Of a stretch of 64,000 nucleotides of DNA, positions 25,263 to 33,971 are shown piece by piece. The notes below the pieces were generated by a model, which saw only the letters and a program-made list of their open reading frames with translations, did not search any database and was not told the origin of the DNA. The stretch spans positions 1-64,000 of the forward strand of contig NZ_JANXWD010000126.1 in assembly GCF_025351295.1 (NCBI RefSeq), given 5' to 3'. Numbering within the stretch: the stretch's first letter is position 1; each line of letters begins with the position of its first letter. The translations under genes and the position numbers were made by a program. Source of the stretch: Phenylobacterium sp. (lineage in GTDB: Bacteria; Pseudomonadota; Alphaproteobacteria; Caulobacterales; Caulobacteraceae).

Positions 25263-26564
25263 ATGCGTCTCCGCGTTCTCCTCCCCCTGCTCGCCCTCGC
25301 CGGTTGCGCGAGCCCGGGCCCCCCGCCCCCCGCCCTGACGCGGCCGCCGCCGGGGGTCGAGGCGCCGCCCGCCCTCCTGCCGCCGCCGGCGCCGCCCCTG
25401 GCCTCGATCGCCCCGCCCACCGCGTCCGGCGACATGGTGTTCGACGCCTGGGCGGCGGAGTTCCAGAGCCGGGCGCTGGCGGCCGGGATCTCGCCGCAGG
25501 TGCTCAGCCGCGAGATGGCCGGGCTGACGCCGAACCCGCGGGTGGCCAGCCTGGACACCGTGCAGCCGGAGTTCTCCAAGCCGGTCAGCGACTATGTTAA
25601 GGGCGTAGTCGGCCCCGCGCGGGTCGAGATCGGCCAGCGCAAGCGCGCCGCGATGCCGGAGCTGGGCGCCATCGAGGACCGGTTCGGGGTGCCGCGCGAG
25701 ATCCTGCTGGGCGTCTGGGCCATGGAGAGCGGGTTCGGGGCGCTCCAGGGCGATTTCGACGTGGTGCGCGCCTTCGCCACCCTGGCTGCCCAGGGCCGCC
25801 GGCGCGCGTTCGCCGAGGGCGAGCTGATCGCCGCGCTGAAGATCATCCAGTCCGGCGAGCAGCCGCGCGCCAAGCTGCGCGGCTCGTGGGCCGGGGCCAT
25901 GGGCCAGACCCAGTTCATCCCGTCCATGTACCTGTCGACGGCCGTGGACATGGACGGCGACGGACGGCGCGACATCTGGGGGTCCAGCGCCGACAGCCTG
26001 GCCTCGGCCGCCAACCTGCTGACCAAGGCCGGCTGGGTGCGCGGCCAGAGCTGGGCGCGGGAGGTCACCGCGCCCCCCGGCTTCGACTACAGCCTGACCG
26101 AGGGCCCGCGCGAGACGCCGATCGAGTGGGCCGAGCGGGGCGTCACCCGCGCCGACGGCCTGCCTTGGTCGGGGGTGGACTCCACCTCGCAGGCCCAGCT
26201 GATCGCGCCGGCCGGCGCGGGCGGGCCGCTGTTCCTGCTGTTCCCCAACCATTTCGCGCTGCGCCAGTACAACAACAGCCTGGCCTATGCCCTGGGCGTT
26301 GGCCTGCTGGCCGACCGGTTCGCGGGCGCGCCAGGGCTGGTGCGGCCGTGGCCGCAGGAGACCTCGCTGGCGCTGGTGGACCGGATGACGGCGCAGCGGG
26401 CGTTGATCGCCCTGGGCTACGATCCGGGCGGGGCCGACGGCGTCGTGGGCCTGAAGACCCGCAGCGCGCTCCGCACCTGGCAGAAGGCGCACGGGCTGAC
26501 CGCCGACGGCTATCTCTCGCTGGAGATGGTCGGGCGATTGAAAGCGGAGGCCCAGGGGGGCTGA
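25263..26564 (+). CDS. MltB-type lytic murein transglycosylase with peptidoglycan-binding domain
   Basis: A 433-residue lipoprotein (LALAGC lipobox, Cys15) with a proline-rich linker (about 20-53). The catalytic domain has the glutamate in LLGVWAMESGFG (Glu155) and the family segments SWAGAMGQTQFIPSMYL and DMDGDGRRDIW. The C-terminus is a PG_binding_1 domain (ALIALGYDPGGADGVVG ... LRTWQKAHGL). It cleaves peptidoglycan glycan strands with formation of 1,6-anhydromuramyl ends, at the periplasmic face of the outer membrane. Single-gene transcript; the ATG lies about 170 bp downstream of the divergent rpmJ start. Confidence 0.94.
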   Translation: MRLRVLLPLLALAGCASPGPPPPALTRPPPGVEAPPALLPPPAPPLASIAPPTASGDMVFDAWAAEFQSRALAAGISPQVLSREMAGLTPNPRVASLDTVQPEFSKPVSDYVKGVVGPARVEIGQRKRAAMPELGAIEDRFGVPREILLGVWAMESGFGALQGDFDVVRAFATLAAQGRRRAFAEGELIAALKIIQSGEQPRAKLRGSWAGAMGQTQFIPSMYLSTAVDMDGDGRRDIWGSSADSLASAANLLTKAGWVRGQSWAREVTAPPGFDYSLTEGPRETPIEWAERGVTRADGLPWSGVDSTSQAQLIAPAGAGGPLFLLFPNHFALRQYNNSLAYALGVGLLADRFAGAPGLVRPWPQETSLALVDRMTAQRALIALGYDPGGADGVVGLKTRSALRTWQKAHGLTADGYLSLEMVGRLKAEAQGG

Positions 26565-26616
26565 GGTGCAGGTCCAATTGGCCCCAAGCCATTCCACGGT
26601 ATCCCCAACCCCCGGC

Positions 26617-27918
26617 TCAAGCCCCCTCGTCAGTCCGCTCCAGCGTAGCCAGGGTGGCGTCGGCGCGGGTGGCGGGCTCGGGGTCGGCGTTGCGCAGTTG
26701 CGGGTTGCGGAAGGTGTAGACCAGCAGCGCCGTCATCAGCGCCATGTTGAGCAGGAACGGCCCCGACTGGACGTGCCGGTACAGCCACATGAAGGCCGGG
26801 GCCAGGATCACATTGATGCCGTTGACCGCGGCGATGGCGCCGGCGACCCGGGCCTGGTCGATGGCGCCGACCGCGATGGATGCGCCGGCGGTGAAGCCCG
26901 GCCGGGCGAAGCCGAAGCCCAGGCTGGCGATGGCGTAGCCCGCCACCACCCAGAAGTAGTCCGGCGCCAAGGCCACGATCAGGTTGCCGGCCGCCGCCAC
27001 CCCGACGCCCCAGCGCAGCAGCTGGCGCGGGTTCATCTCGAACATGCGGATCAGGCCCCACTGGGCCAGCAGCCCCGCCACGGCGCCGAACATCATCGCC
27101 ATGGCCAGCGGGCGCTGCGACTCGAGCGGGGTCACATGCAGCTTGTCCAGCACCAGGAACCCCAGGGTCTGCTGCTGGGCGGTCTGGCAGGTGGCGACGA
27201 TGAAGCCGTAGATCAGGAACGGGATCACCCGCTCGTCGCGCCACATCGGCAGGTCCTTGGCGTCCCCGGGCGCGCGCACCACCGGCTGGGGACGCGGCAC
27301 GGTGCTCTCGGGCAGGAAGGCGGCGACGATGGCCAGCATGGCCGCGGCGATCAGGGCGAAGGCGAACAGCGGCCCGGACAGGCCCACCGCCGGCAAGATG
27401 AACAGCGGCGCCAGGAACGGCCCGGTGACCTGGCCCAGGCCCACCGCGCCGGCCAGGCTGGCCATCGACTGCGTGCGCCGCTCGCGCGGCGTGTGCTCGG
27501 CCACATAGGCCTGGCTGGCCGGATTGCTGGCCGGGCCGAAGGCGCCGAACAGGGCGCGGCAGACCAGGAAGGCCCCGAAGATCACCAGCGGCGTCGCCAT
27601 GTGCAGCAGCCCCGCCTTCACCACCAGGCCGCACAGCGCCATGGAGACCATGAACCCGGCCAGCCCGACCATCATCAGCGGCTTGCGCCCATAGCGGTCG
27701 GAGGCCGCGGCCCAGCGCGGCGAGGTGAAGGCCCAGAGCAGGGCCGAGAGCGAGAAGATCGAGACCACCATCTCGTCGGCCAGCCCGATCGAGCGGCCGA
27801 TCGGCGGCAGCACCGAGATCAGGCCGGTGTTGCCGATCTGGGTCGCCAGCGAGACGCCGAAGATGATCGTGAAGGTGCGCTTGGACATGCGCGGCGGGGC
27901 GGAGCTGACCTCGGTCAT
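26617..27918 (-). CDS. MFS transporter (drug-efflux-like)
   Basis: A 433-residue protein with twelve predicted membrane helices. The MFS loop 2-3 motif is present as PRWAAASDRYGRKPLMMVG. Helix 5 reads AGAVGLGQVTGPFLAPLF, similar to motif C of antiporters, which suggests proton-driven efflux. A long acidic-to-neutral central loop (residues about 210-235) splits it into two six-helix halves. The substrate is unknown. Convergent with the lytic transglycosylase (53-bp gap) and divergent from motA. Confidence 0.9.
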   Translation of the reverse strand: MTEVSSAPPRMSKRTFTIIFGVSLATQIGNTGLISVLPPIGRSIGLADEMVVSIFSLSALLWAFTSPRWAAASDRYGRKPLMMVGLAGFMVSMALCGLVVKAGLLHMATPLVIFGAFLVCRALFGAFGPASNPASQAYVAEHTPRERRTQSMASLAGAVGLGQVTGPFLAPLFILPAVGLSGPLFAFALIAAAMLAIVAAFLPESTVPRPQPVVRAPGDAKDLPMWRDERVIPFLIYGFIVATCQTAQQQTLGFLVLDKLHVTPLESQRPLAMAMMFGAVAGLLAQWGLIRMFEMNPRQLLRWGVGVAAAGNLIVALAPDYFWVVAGYAIASLGFGFARPGFTAGASIAVGAIDQARVAGAIAAVNGINVILAPAFMWLYRHVQSGPFLLNMALMTALLVYTFRNPQLRNADPEPATRADATLATLERTDEGA

Positions 27919-28022
27919 CCGCCGGCCTTATGCCGCACCCCGCGTCGGCGTCACCCCCATTCCGCGCTCACGGGCCATTAAACATTAACCGCGATGGTTC
28001 CGGCAGTTCTCCGGGGGAGCCC

Positions 28023-28892
28023 ATGTTCCAGATTATCGGTCTCGTGCTGCTGTTCGGCCTGGTGTTCGGCAGCTACATCATGTCCGGCGGGAACATGGGC
28101 GTCATCATCGAGGCGGCGCCGCACGAGATGATGGCCATCGGCGGGGCCGGCCTCGCCAGCTTCCTGGTCGCCAACTCGATGACCACGATAAAGGGCCTGG
28201 GCGGCGGCATGGGCAAGGTGTTCGGCGGGCCCAAGTGGAAGGCCGGCGACTACCGCGACCTGCTCAGCCTGCTGTTCCTGCTGACCAAGACCATGAAATC
28301 CAAGGGCGTCATCGCCCTGGAAAGCCACATCGAGAACCCGAAAGAGAGCTCGATTTTCACGCGCTTCCCGAAGATCTGCAAAGACCACTTCGCCATCGAT
28401 TTCATCTGCGACACCCTGCGGATGATGACCATGAACCTGGAGGATCCGCACCAGGTCGAGGACGCGATGGAGAAGCAGCTCGAGAAGCATCACCATGAGG
28501 CGCTGATGCCCGCGCACGCCATGCAGGCCCTGGCCGACGCCCTGCCGGCGCTGGGCATCGTGGCCGCCGTGCTGGGGGTCATCAAGACCATGGGCGCGAT
28601 CACCGAGCCGCCCGAGGTGCTGGGCCAGATGATCGGCGGCGCCCTGGTCGGCACCTTCCTCGGCGTGTTCCTGGCCTATGGCATGGTCGGGCCGATGGCC
28701 ACGCGGATGAGCGAAGTCACCGAGGAGGAAGGCGCCTTCTACAAGATCATCCAGGCGGTCCTCGTCGCCCACCTGCACGGCAACGCCGCCCAGATCTCGG
28801 TCGAGATCGGCCGCGGCAACGTGCCCTCCGGCGCCCAGCCCAGCTTCCTGGAGCTGGAAGAGGCCCTGTCGAACATCCCCGCCGAGGCCTGA
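28023..28892 (+). CDS. motA: Flagellar motor stator protein MotA
   Basis: 289 residues from the ATG at 28023 after GGGGGAGCCC. It has four membrane segments, the large cytoplasmic loop between helices 2 and 3 with the rotor-contacting charged residues (KTMKSKGVIALESHIENP), the conserved LADALPALGIVAAVLGVIKTMG with its proline in helix 3, and FLGVFLAYGMVGP in helix 4. It forms the proton channel of the flagellar stator with MotB. No motB follows here, as in Caulobacter, where motA and motB are unlinked. Presumably under flagellar regulation; I see no clear sigma-54 site in the 104-bp upstream gap. Confidence 0.96.
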   Translation: MFQIIGLVLLFGLVFGSYIMSGGNMGVIIEAAPHEMMAIGGAGLASFLVANSMTTIKGLGGGMGKVFGGPKWKAGDYRDLLSLLFLLTKTMKSKGVIALESHIENPKESSIFTRFPKICKDHFAIDFICDTLRMMTMNLEDPHQVEDAMEKQLEKHHHEALMPAHAMQALADALPALGIVAAVLGVIKTMGAITEPPEVLGQMIGGALVGTFLGVFLAYGMVGPMATRMSEVTEEEGAFYKIIQAVLVAHLHGNAAQISVEIGRGNVPSGAQPSFLELEEALSNIPAEA

Positions 28893-29068
28893 TCGGCCAA
28901 GTCGCACGGCCGGCGGAACATGTGATCACGGATTCGTGATAATTGACCTTGCGAGCTCCGGGGGGCGGGCGTATTTCTGCGCCGGCGCCGGGGGGCGCTC
29001 CGCAAAGGCGACTTGCTCGGCGGGACGTCCGACCGGCGCGAGACACCCCCACGAGAGGACTGCCCCCT

Positions 29069-29341
29069 ATGAGCCATCCCCTGCGCACAGCGCTGATCGC
29101 CGTCGCCGCCGTCGCCGCCCTGGGCGTCGCCGCCTGCCAGAAGAAGGCCGACGCCCCGTCGGCGTCCGACGCCACCGCGACCGCCACCACCCCGCCGGCC
29201 GACGCCGCCGCGCCGGCCGCCGCCGCCGCCACGGACGCCGCCGCCGACGCTTCGAAGGCCCCGGCCGCCGACGCCGCGATGGCGACCACGCCGCCTGCCG
29301 CCGCACCTGCGGCCGCGCCTGCCATGCCCGAGAAGAAGTAA
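29069..29341 (+). CDS. Small alanine-rich lipoprotein
   Basis: 90 residues from the ATG at 29069. The signal segment ends with a lipobox (LGVAAC), then the mature part is almost only A, P, D, T and K (PADAAAPAAAAATDAAADAS) with KK near the lipid anchor and KK at the C-terminus. Low-complexity proteins of this type may span the periplasm or coat the outer membrane, but no function can be read. A strong terminator follows directly (29368-29393), so it is probably an independent, abundant transcript. Confidence 0.8.
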   Translation: MSHPLRTALIAVAAVAALGVAACQKKADAPSASDATATATTPPADAAAPAAAAATDAAADASKAPAADAAMATTPPAAAPAAAPAMPEKK

Positions 29342-29367
29342 GCGCCGCACCGCGCTTCGCGTTACGG

Positions 29368-29393
29368 AAGGGCCGCCCGCAGGGGCGGCCCTT
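29368..29393 (+). terminator. Rho-independent terminator
   Basis: An 11-bp perfect stem (29368-29378 with 29383-29393) followed by CTTCGTT, 27 bp after the stop of the alanine-rich lipoprotein gene. Confidence 0.8.
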
Positions 29394-29412
29394 CTTCGTT
29401 CCGGATACCCGA

Positions 29413-31209
29413 ATGACCGCGCCGCAGGACCCGCGCCAAAGCCCGCTGGACTGGACGCAAGACGGCCAGCCGCGCTCGCGGCGGTTCGGCGACGTCTATT
29501 TCTCGGCCGAGGACGGGCTGGCGGAGAGCCGGGCGGTCTATCTGGACGGCTGCGGCCTGCCGGACGCCTGGGCCGGCCGGCGGACCTTCACGGTCGGTGA
29601 GCTGGGGTTCGGCACAGGGCTCAACATCGCGGCCCTGCTCGACCTCTGGCGCCGCACCCGGCCGCCGGAGGGCCGGCTCCAGATCTTCTCCGTCGAGGCC
29701 TTCCCGGTCGCCGCCGAGGAGGCCGCCCGCGCCCTGGCCCGCTGGCCGGAGCTGGCGCAGGTCGTCGCGCCGCTGGTCGCCTGCTGGCCGGGCTACGCGC
29801 GGGGTCGCCATCGCGTCGACCTGCCGGAGTGGGGCGCGATCCTCGACGTGGCGGTGCTTGACGTCGGCGAGGCGCTGGCGGGCTGGGCGGGGGCGGCGAA
29901 CGCCTGGTTCCTCGACGGCTTCTCACCCGCCCTGAACCCGCAGATGTGGACCGACGAGGTGCTGGCCCTGGTGGCCGCCCGCTCTGCGCCCGGCGCCCGG
30001 GCGGCGAGCTTCACCGTGGCCGGCCAGGTGCGGCGCGGGCTCGCGGCGGCCGGCTTCGCGGTGGAAAAGCGTCCCGGCCATGGGCGCAAGCGCCAGCGGC
30101 TCGAGGCCAGGCTGCCCGGCCAGGCCGCCGACCCGCCGCGGCGCCGGGTCGCCATCGTCGGCGCGGGGATCGCCGGGGCGGCGGCGGCGCGCGCGGTGCG
30201 CGCCCTGGGCGGGGAAGCTGTCGTGGTGGAGGCCGCCCACCCCGGCGCGGGCGGGTCGGGCAATCCCGCCGCCCTGGTCACCCCGCGACTGGACGCCGGC
30301 CTTGGCGAGGCGGCGCGGCTGTTCGCCCAGGCGGTCGGGCGGGCCGTGCAGCTCTATGCGGACGTTCCTGACGCCGTCCTGGCACGCGGCGTGCTGCAAC
30401 TGGCCGCGGACCCCCGCGACGCCGAGCGGTTCGCGCGGATCGCCGGCTCAGACGTGTTCGAGCCGGGCGCGCTGGCGATACTGGATCCGGCGGCGGCGGC
30501 GGCGCGGCTGGGCGAGCCGGCCCCGGCCGCCCTCGACCAGGCCAACGCCCTGGTCGTGGACCCCGCGCCGATCCTGGCCGCCTGGACGGGGGCGACGCAC
30601 ACGGCGACGGTGACCAGCCTGGCCCGCGACGGAGCCGGCTGGCGGCTGCTGGACGCGGCCGGCGGTGAGATCGTCCGCGCCGACGCCGTGATCCTGGCCG
30701 CGGCCCTGGGGTCCCGCGAACTGGCGCCGGACCTGCCGCTGGCGCCGGTGCGCGGCCAGGCCAGCTGGAGCCGGGGCGGCGAACAGGCTCCGGCCGCGGC
30801 CTGGGGCGGCTACGTCCTGCCGACCCGGACGGGGCTGCTGTTCGGCGCCACCCACGACCGGCACGACGCGGCGACCGACCTGCGCGCGGCCGACCATCGG
30901 CGCAACCTCGACCTGCTGGCCGCCGCCCTGCCGGGGCTGGCGGCGCGGCTGGCGACCGGGCCGCTGGAGGGCCGCGCCGCGATCCGGGCGGTGACGCCCG
31001 ACCGGCTGCCGCTGGCCGGGTCCTTGGGCGAGGACGGGCTCTTCGTGCTCAGCGGCTTCGGCTCGCGCGGGTTCTCGCTGGCCCCGCTGCTGGCCGAGCA
31101 TGTGGCGGCGCTGGCGCTGGGCGCGCCCTCGCCGATCGGGGCCGCGGCGGCCGAGCTGATGGCCCCGCACCGCTTCGCCCGCCGCGCCGCACGGCGCAGC
31201 CGTTCCTAA
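29413..31209 (+). CDS. mnmC: Bifunctional tRNA 5-methylaminomethyl-2-thiouridine synthesis protein MnmC
   Basis: 598 residues from the ATG at 29413. The N-terminal methyltransferase (about 1-235) has GELGFGTGLN, FSVEAFPV, WFLDGFSPALNPQMW and KRPGHGRKRQRLEA. The C-terminal FAD oxidoreductase (about 245-590) has VAIVGAGIAGAAAARAV, the GGSGNPAALVTPRLD region and a final GFGSRGFSLAPLLAEH. Together the domains convert cmnm5s2U to nm5s2U and then mnm5s2U at the wobble base of certain tRNAs. The full fused form as in E. coli is present; both active sites look intact. The 20-bp gap from the terminator suggests its promoter overlaps the terminator or is very short. Confidence 0.94.
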   Translation: MTAPQDPRQSPLDWTQDGQPRSRRFGDVYFSAEDGLAESRAVYLDGCGLPDAWAGRRTFTVGELGFGTGLNIAALLDLWRRTRPPEGRLQIFSVEAFPVAAEEAARALARWPELAQVVAPLVACWPGYARGRHRVDLPEWGAILDVAVLDVGEALAGWAGAANAWFLDGFSPALNPQMWTDEVLALVAARSAPGARAASFTVAGQVRRGLAAAGFAVEKRPGHGRKRQRLEARLPGQAADPPRRRVAIVGAGIAGAAAARAVRALGGEAVVVEAAHPGAGGSGNPAALVTPRLDAGLGEAARLFAQAVGRAVQLYADVPDAVLARGVLQLAADPRDAERFARIAGSDVFEPGALAILDPAAAAARLGEPAPAALDQANALVVDPAPILAAWTGATHTATVTSLARDGAGWRLLDAAGGEIVRADAVILAAALGSRELAPDLPLAPVRGQASWSRGGEQAPAAAWGGYVLPTRTGLLFGATHDRHDAATDLRAADHRRNLDLLAAALPGLAARLATGPLEGRAAIRAVTPDRLPLAGSLGEDGLFVLSGFGSRGFSLAPLLAEHVAALALGAPSPIGAAAAELMAPHRFARRAARRSRS

Positions 31210-31267
31210 GCCGGCCTCGGGCCTCTATAGTCAGGAAACCGGGGGACGACCGGAGACCTGAGAGATC

Positions 31268-31672
31268 ATGAGACAGTTAGTCCTGGCCGTCGCCGCCGCA
31301 ACCCTGCTGGCGCTAGGCGGCGCGGCCCCGCAGGCGGCCGCCAAGTCCCCACTGGAGCCGGGCGCCAAGCCGGCCAAGCAATGCTTCTGGACCCACCAGG
31401 TGAACAACTTCGCGTCCAGCGACGACCGCATCGTCAACGTCCGGGTGGGCGTGAAGGACGTGTATCAGTTCGAGATGTTCGGCCGCTGCGACGATGTCGA
31501 CTGGGCCAACAAGATCGCCCTGGTGTCGCGCGGCAGCGACTATATCTGCAGCGGGCTGGACGCCGAGATCATCACCCACAGCCCGATCGGGCCGCACCGC
31601 TGTCCGGTGCGCAACATCCGCAAGCTGACCGCCGAAGAGATCGCCGCCCTGCCCAAGCACGCCCGGCCGTAG
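31268..31672 (+). CDS. DUF6491-like secreted protein
   Basis: A 134-residue protein with an N-terminal signal peptide (LVLAVAAATLLALGGAAPQAAA). The mature part has four cysteines (QCFWTHQVNNF, GRCDDV, YICSG, HRCPVRNI), consistent with two disulphides, and the CFW...VNNF and CPVRNI segments typical of the family I recall as DUF6491, frequent in Caulobacteraceae and Sphingomonadaceae. Periplasmic; function unknown. Convergent with the TonB-receptor pseudogene. Confidence 0.8.
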   Translation: MRQLVLAVAAATLLALGGAAPQAAAKSPLEPGAKPAKQCFWTHQVNNFASSDDRIVNVRVGVKDVYQFEMFGRCDDVDWANKIALVSRGSDYICSGLDAEIITHSPIGPHRCPVRNIRKLTAEEIAALPKHARP

Positions 31673-31685
31673 GGGATGCGTAAAG

Positions 31686-31717
31686 CGACAGGGGCGCTGG
31701 CCGCCGCACCCCTGTCG
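31686..31717. terminator. Hairpin between convergent genes
   Basis: A 9-bp perfect stem (CGACAGGGG with CCCCTGTCG) 14 bp after the DUF6491 stop and before the end of the TonB-receptor remnant. No T tract on either strand, so efficiency is uncertain. Confidence 0.55.
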
Positions 31718-31743
31718 TGCCCCGCCCGGGACCGGGCCGAGGA

Positions 31744-33081
31744 TCAGAACTTCTTCTTCACCCCCAGCTCGAACACCCGGCCGAGCGGGTTTCCGGAGGT
31801 GTAGTCATAGTTGTACTGGCTCGGGACGTACGGCGGGTCCTTGTCGATCAGGTCCTGGACGCTGGCGGTGATGACCGTGTCCCAGGGCGTAGGGCACCGA
31901 CAGATTGGCCCCGGTGGGCGCGGTCGGCGAGAACGAGGTGCCGCCGATCGAGACCGGCGAGGGATAAACCGCCGTCAGGTTGGCGGGCGAGATGCGCTGC
32001 TCCGGCGTGTCGTTCTTGGTCCAGGCGACCTCACCGTGGAACGCCATGTTTTCGGAGAATTTGAAACTGACCTCGCCATAGAGCTGGTAGTGGTCCTCCC
32101 GGTTGACCAGGTCGTTGAAGTTCGAGAACTGGAAGCGGCAGGTCGAGTTGGTCGCCTGCGGACTCTGGGCGCTGACGGGGACAGCGACGGTCGCCGTGGC
32201 CCCTTGCCCAAGGTTCCGTTCAAGGGATTCGCATAGGTGACACTGTTGGTCAGCGTGCCGCCGAGCTCCTGGCAGCCGTTGTCGCGGAACAGCGGGGCGC
32301 CGGCCAGGAACAGGTGCGGGCTCGACGCCCCGGTGAAGCCTCCCGCCCCCCATCCCGCATGGTCGAACGACTGGATGGCCCAGTCGCGGTCGTGGACGTC
32401 CAGCCGCGAAAGGTGGCGATAGCCGGCGGTCAGCAGGACGTTGCCGTTCTCGAACTTCTTCCCCCATTCGGCATTGGCGTTGTAGTCGCCGCCGGAACTG
32501 TCGATCAGCGCGTATTCGCCGTCGACCTCCAGTCCGTCCAGGTCCTTGCGGGTGATGAAATTGACCACGCCGCCGATGGCGTCGGACCCGTAGGTGGCGG
32601 CCGCGCCGTCCTTGAGGTTTTCGATCCGTCCGACCGCGGCGGTCGCGATGAAGTTGAGGTTCGCGCCACCGCCCTGGAACACGGCGGCGGGGCTGTCGGC
32701 CAGTCGCCGGCCATTCATCAGCGTCAGCGTCCGCGCCGCGCCAAAGCCGCGCAGGTTGATCGTCGCCGTGCCGGCCCCGCCGTTATAGCGGTTGCTTTCG
32801 CCGAGCGACGACCGCGACGCGGTGATCGTCTTCACCAGCTGCACGATCGTCGGCGACCCTTGCTCCTCCAGCTGCTTGGCGCTGAGCACCTGCACCGGCA
32901 GGGCGGAGTCTTCCGGCGTGCCGGCGATATAGGAGCCGGTGACCACGACCTCTTCGACTTCGGATGGCGTGGACGTGGCTGTCGCCGCGCCGCCCTGGGC
33001 CAGGGCCGGCGCCGCCAGGCCAAGTGAAAGCACGACAGCCAGCACAGAGCCGCCGCACAGATAACTGTGTTTGTCGGTCAT
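31744..33081 (-). pseudogene. TonB-dependent receptor pseudogene (frameshift plus internal deletion)
   Basis: ATG at 33081 after GGGGGAGGA. Signal peptide (VLAVVLSLGLAAPALA), TonB box region (EVEEVVVTGSYI), plug domain (GAGTATINLRGFGAARTLTLMNGRR, IENLKDGAAATYGSDAIGGVVNFITRKD) and the first barrel strands are intact. Near 32203-32206 a GGGG run has lost one G relative to the continuing frame, and the next frame carries on as barrel (TCRFQFSNFNDLVNREDHYQLYG). Near 31890 a second break joins strand LSVPYALG to a third frame holding only the receptor C-terminus (QDLIDKDPPYVP ... GRVFELGVKKKF). At least half of the barrel is missing. The encoded receptor cannot be functional unless part is retained as a plug-only peptide. 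Confidence 0.85.
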
Positions 33082-33569
33082 GATATCCTCCCCCTGAGGC
33101 CGCTTCCGCATCTGACGTGCGGAATTGCAGAGCCCTCCGGCATATCGATGATCGGCGGAAATTTTGAATTGCACCGGCAAAATTACGCTTGGGAAACATA
33201 CCGGACTTCTGAATTGGCAAAGCGGCCGGTTTTTGCCGATCGGGTGCGCCAGGCGACCGTCACGCCGTCGCTGTGCCGGGACCGGCGAGGCGTCGGGATT
33301 TGACGAAGCGCGCTGTTTTTCGGTGTGCGGTGCAAAACGTCCCGGGCGACTGCACGCCACGGCTGCGTCCGCGACCGGCCACTCGCGTTGCAGGGGCGCG
33401 GCATCGTGGCGCGGCAGCGCAGGCGCGGACCGCCGGAAAACTTTGAAAATCAGGTATGTTGGGCGGCGAAGCCGGGCCGCCGCGGCCCTCGCCCGGCGCG
33501 TGAATCCTATTGCACGGCCACGCCGGGCGCCGTCAGGTTGAGGCGGGCGGACCGGTCGGGGGCGGCGGC
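33082..33569. other. 488-bp gap without a recognisable gene
   Basis: The first 100 bp upstream of the TonB-receptor remnant are AT-richer than the surroundings (GAATTTTGAATTGC) and probably hold its old promoter. A 125-codon open frame at 33164-33541 on the + strand has Arg/Ala composition of a shadow and no ribosome site. The promoter of the STAS operon must lie in the last 100 bp. I see no RNA gene. Confidence 0.5.
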
Positions 33570-33926
33570 ATGAAATCGGACATGAAATGGACGGACGAGA
33601 CCCTGCCCGACAAGGTGGTCGGCAAGGTCGAGGGCCGGATCTACGAGGCCACCTGGGAAGCCTTCGCCAACCAGATGATCGGCGGCGTCCGCAAGGCCCG
33701 CGACGCCGGCCTGAGCCTGCTGGTCGTGGACCTGACCAAGCTTGACTACATGTCCTCGCGCGGCCTGCGGGCCCTGACCCTGGCGAGCCGCGAGGCGGTC
33801 AAACCGGAGGCGGTAACCATCATCCTGGCGGCCCCCAACGACCAGATGCGCGAAATCCTGGAGATCAGCCGCTACGACAAGATATTCAAGGTCGTCGACA
33901 ACGTCGCGGCCGCCGTGCCGGGCTGA
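33570..33926 (+). CDS. STAS-domain anti-anti-sigma factor
   Basis: 118 residues (ATG at 33570; a second ATG at 33582 is possible). A single STAS domain with the phosphorylation loop LTKLDYMSSRGLRAL; by alignment with SpoIIAA the phospho-acceptor is Ser63. The preceding strand LSLLVVDL and following helix fit the fold. In partner-switching systems the dephosphorylated STAS protein sequesters an RsbW-type kinase, and a PP2C phosphatase reactivates it. Both kinds of partner are encoded within 5 kb. First gene of the row STAS - MBL - CHASE2-PP2C. Confidence 0.88.
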   Translation: MKSDMKWTDETLPDKVVGKVEGRIYEATWEAFANQMIGGVRKARDAGLSLLVVDLTKLDYMSSRGLRALTLASREAVKPEAVTIILAAPNDQMREILEISRYDKIFKVVDNVAAAVPG

Positions 33927-33971
33927 CAGCGGTTCGGACGCCGGCCTGACGGCGGCAAGGGGGAGGATCTG

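Noticed and set aside
27970..28000. CtrA box upstream of motA (TTAA...TTAA)
   Set aside because: TTAAACATTAA has only three bases between the TTAA half-sites instead of seven.
33164..33541. 125-codon + strand frame between the TonB remnant and the STAS gene
   Set aside because: Arg- and Ala-rich composition, no ribosome site, and no continuity with flanking domains.
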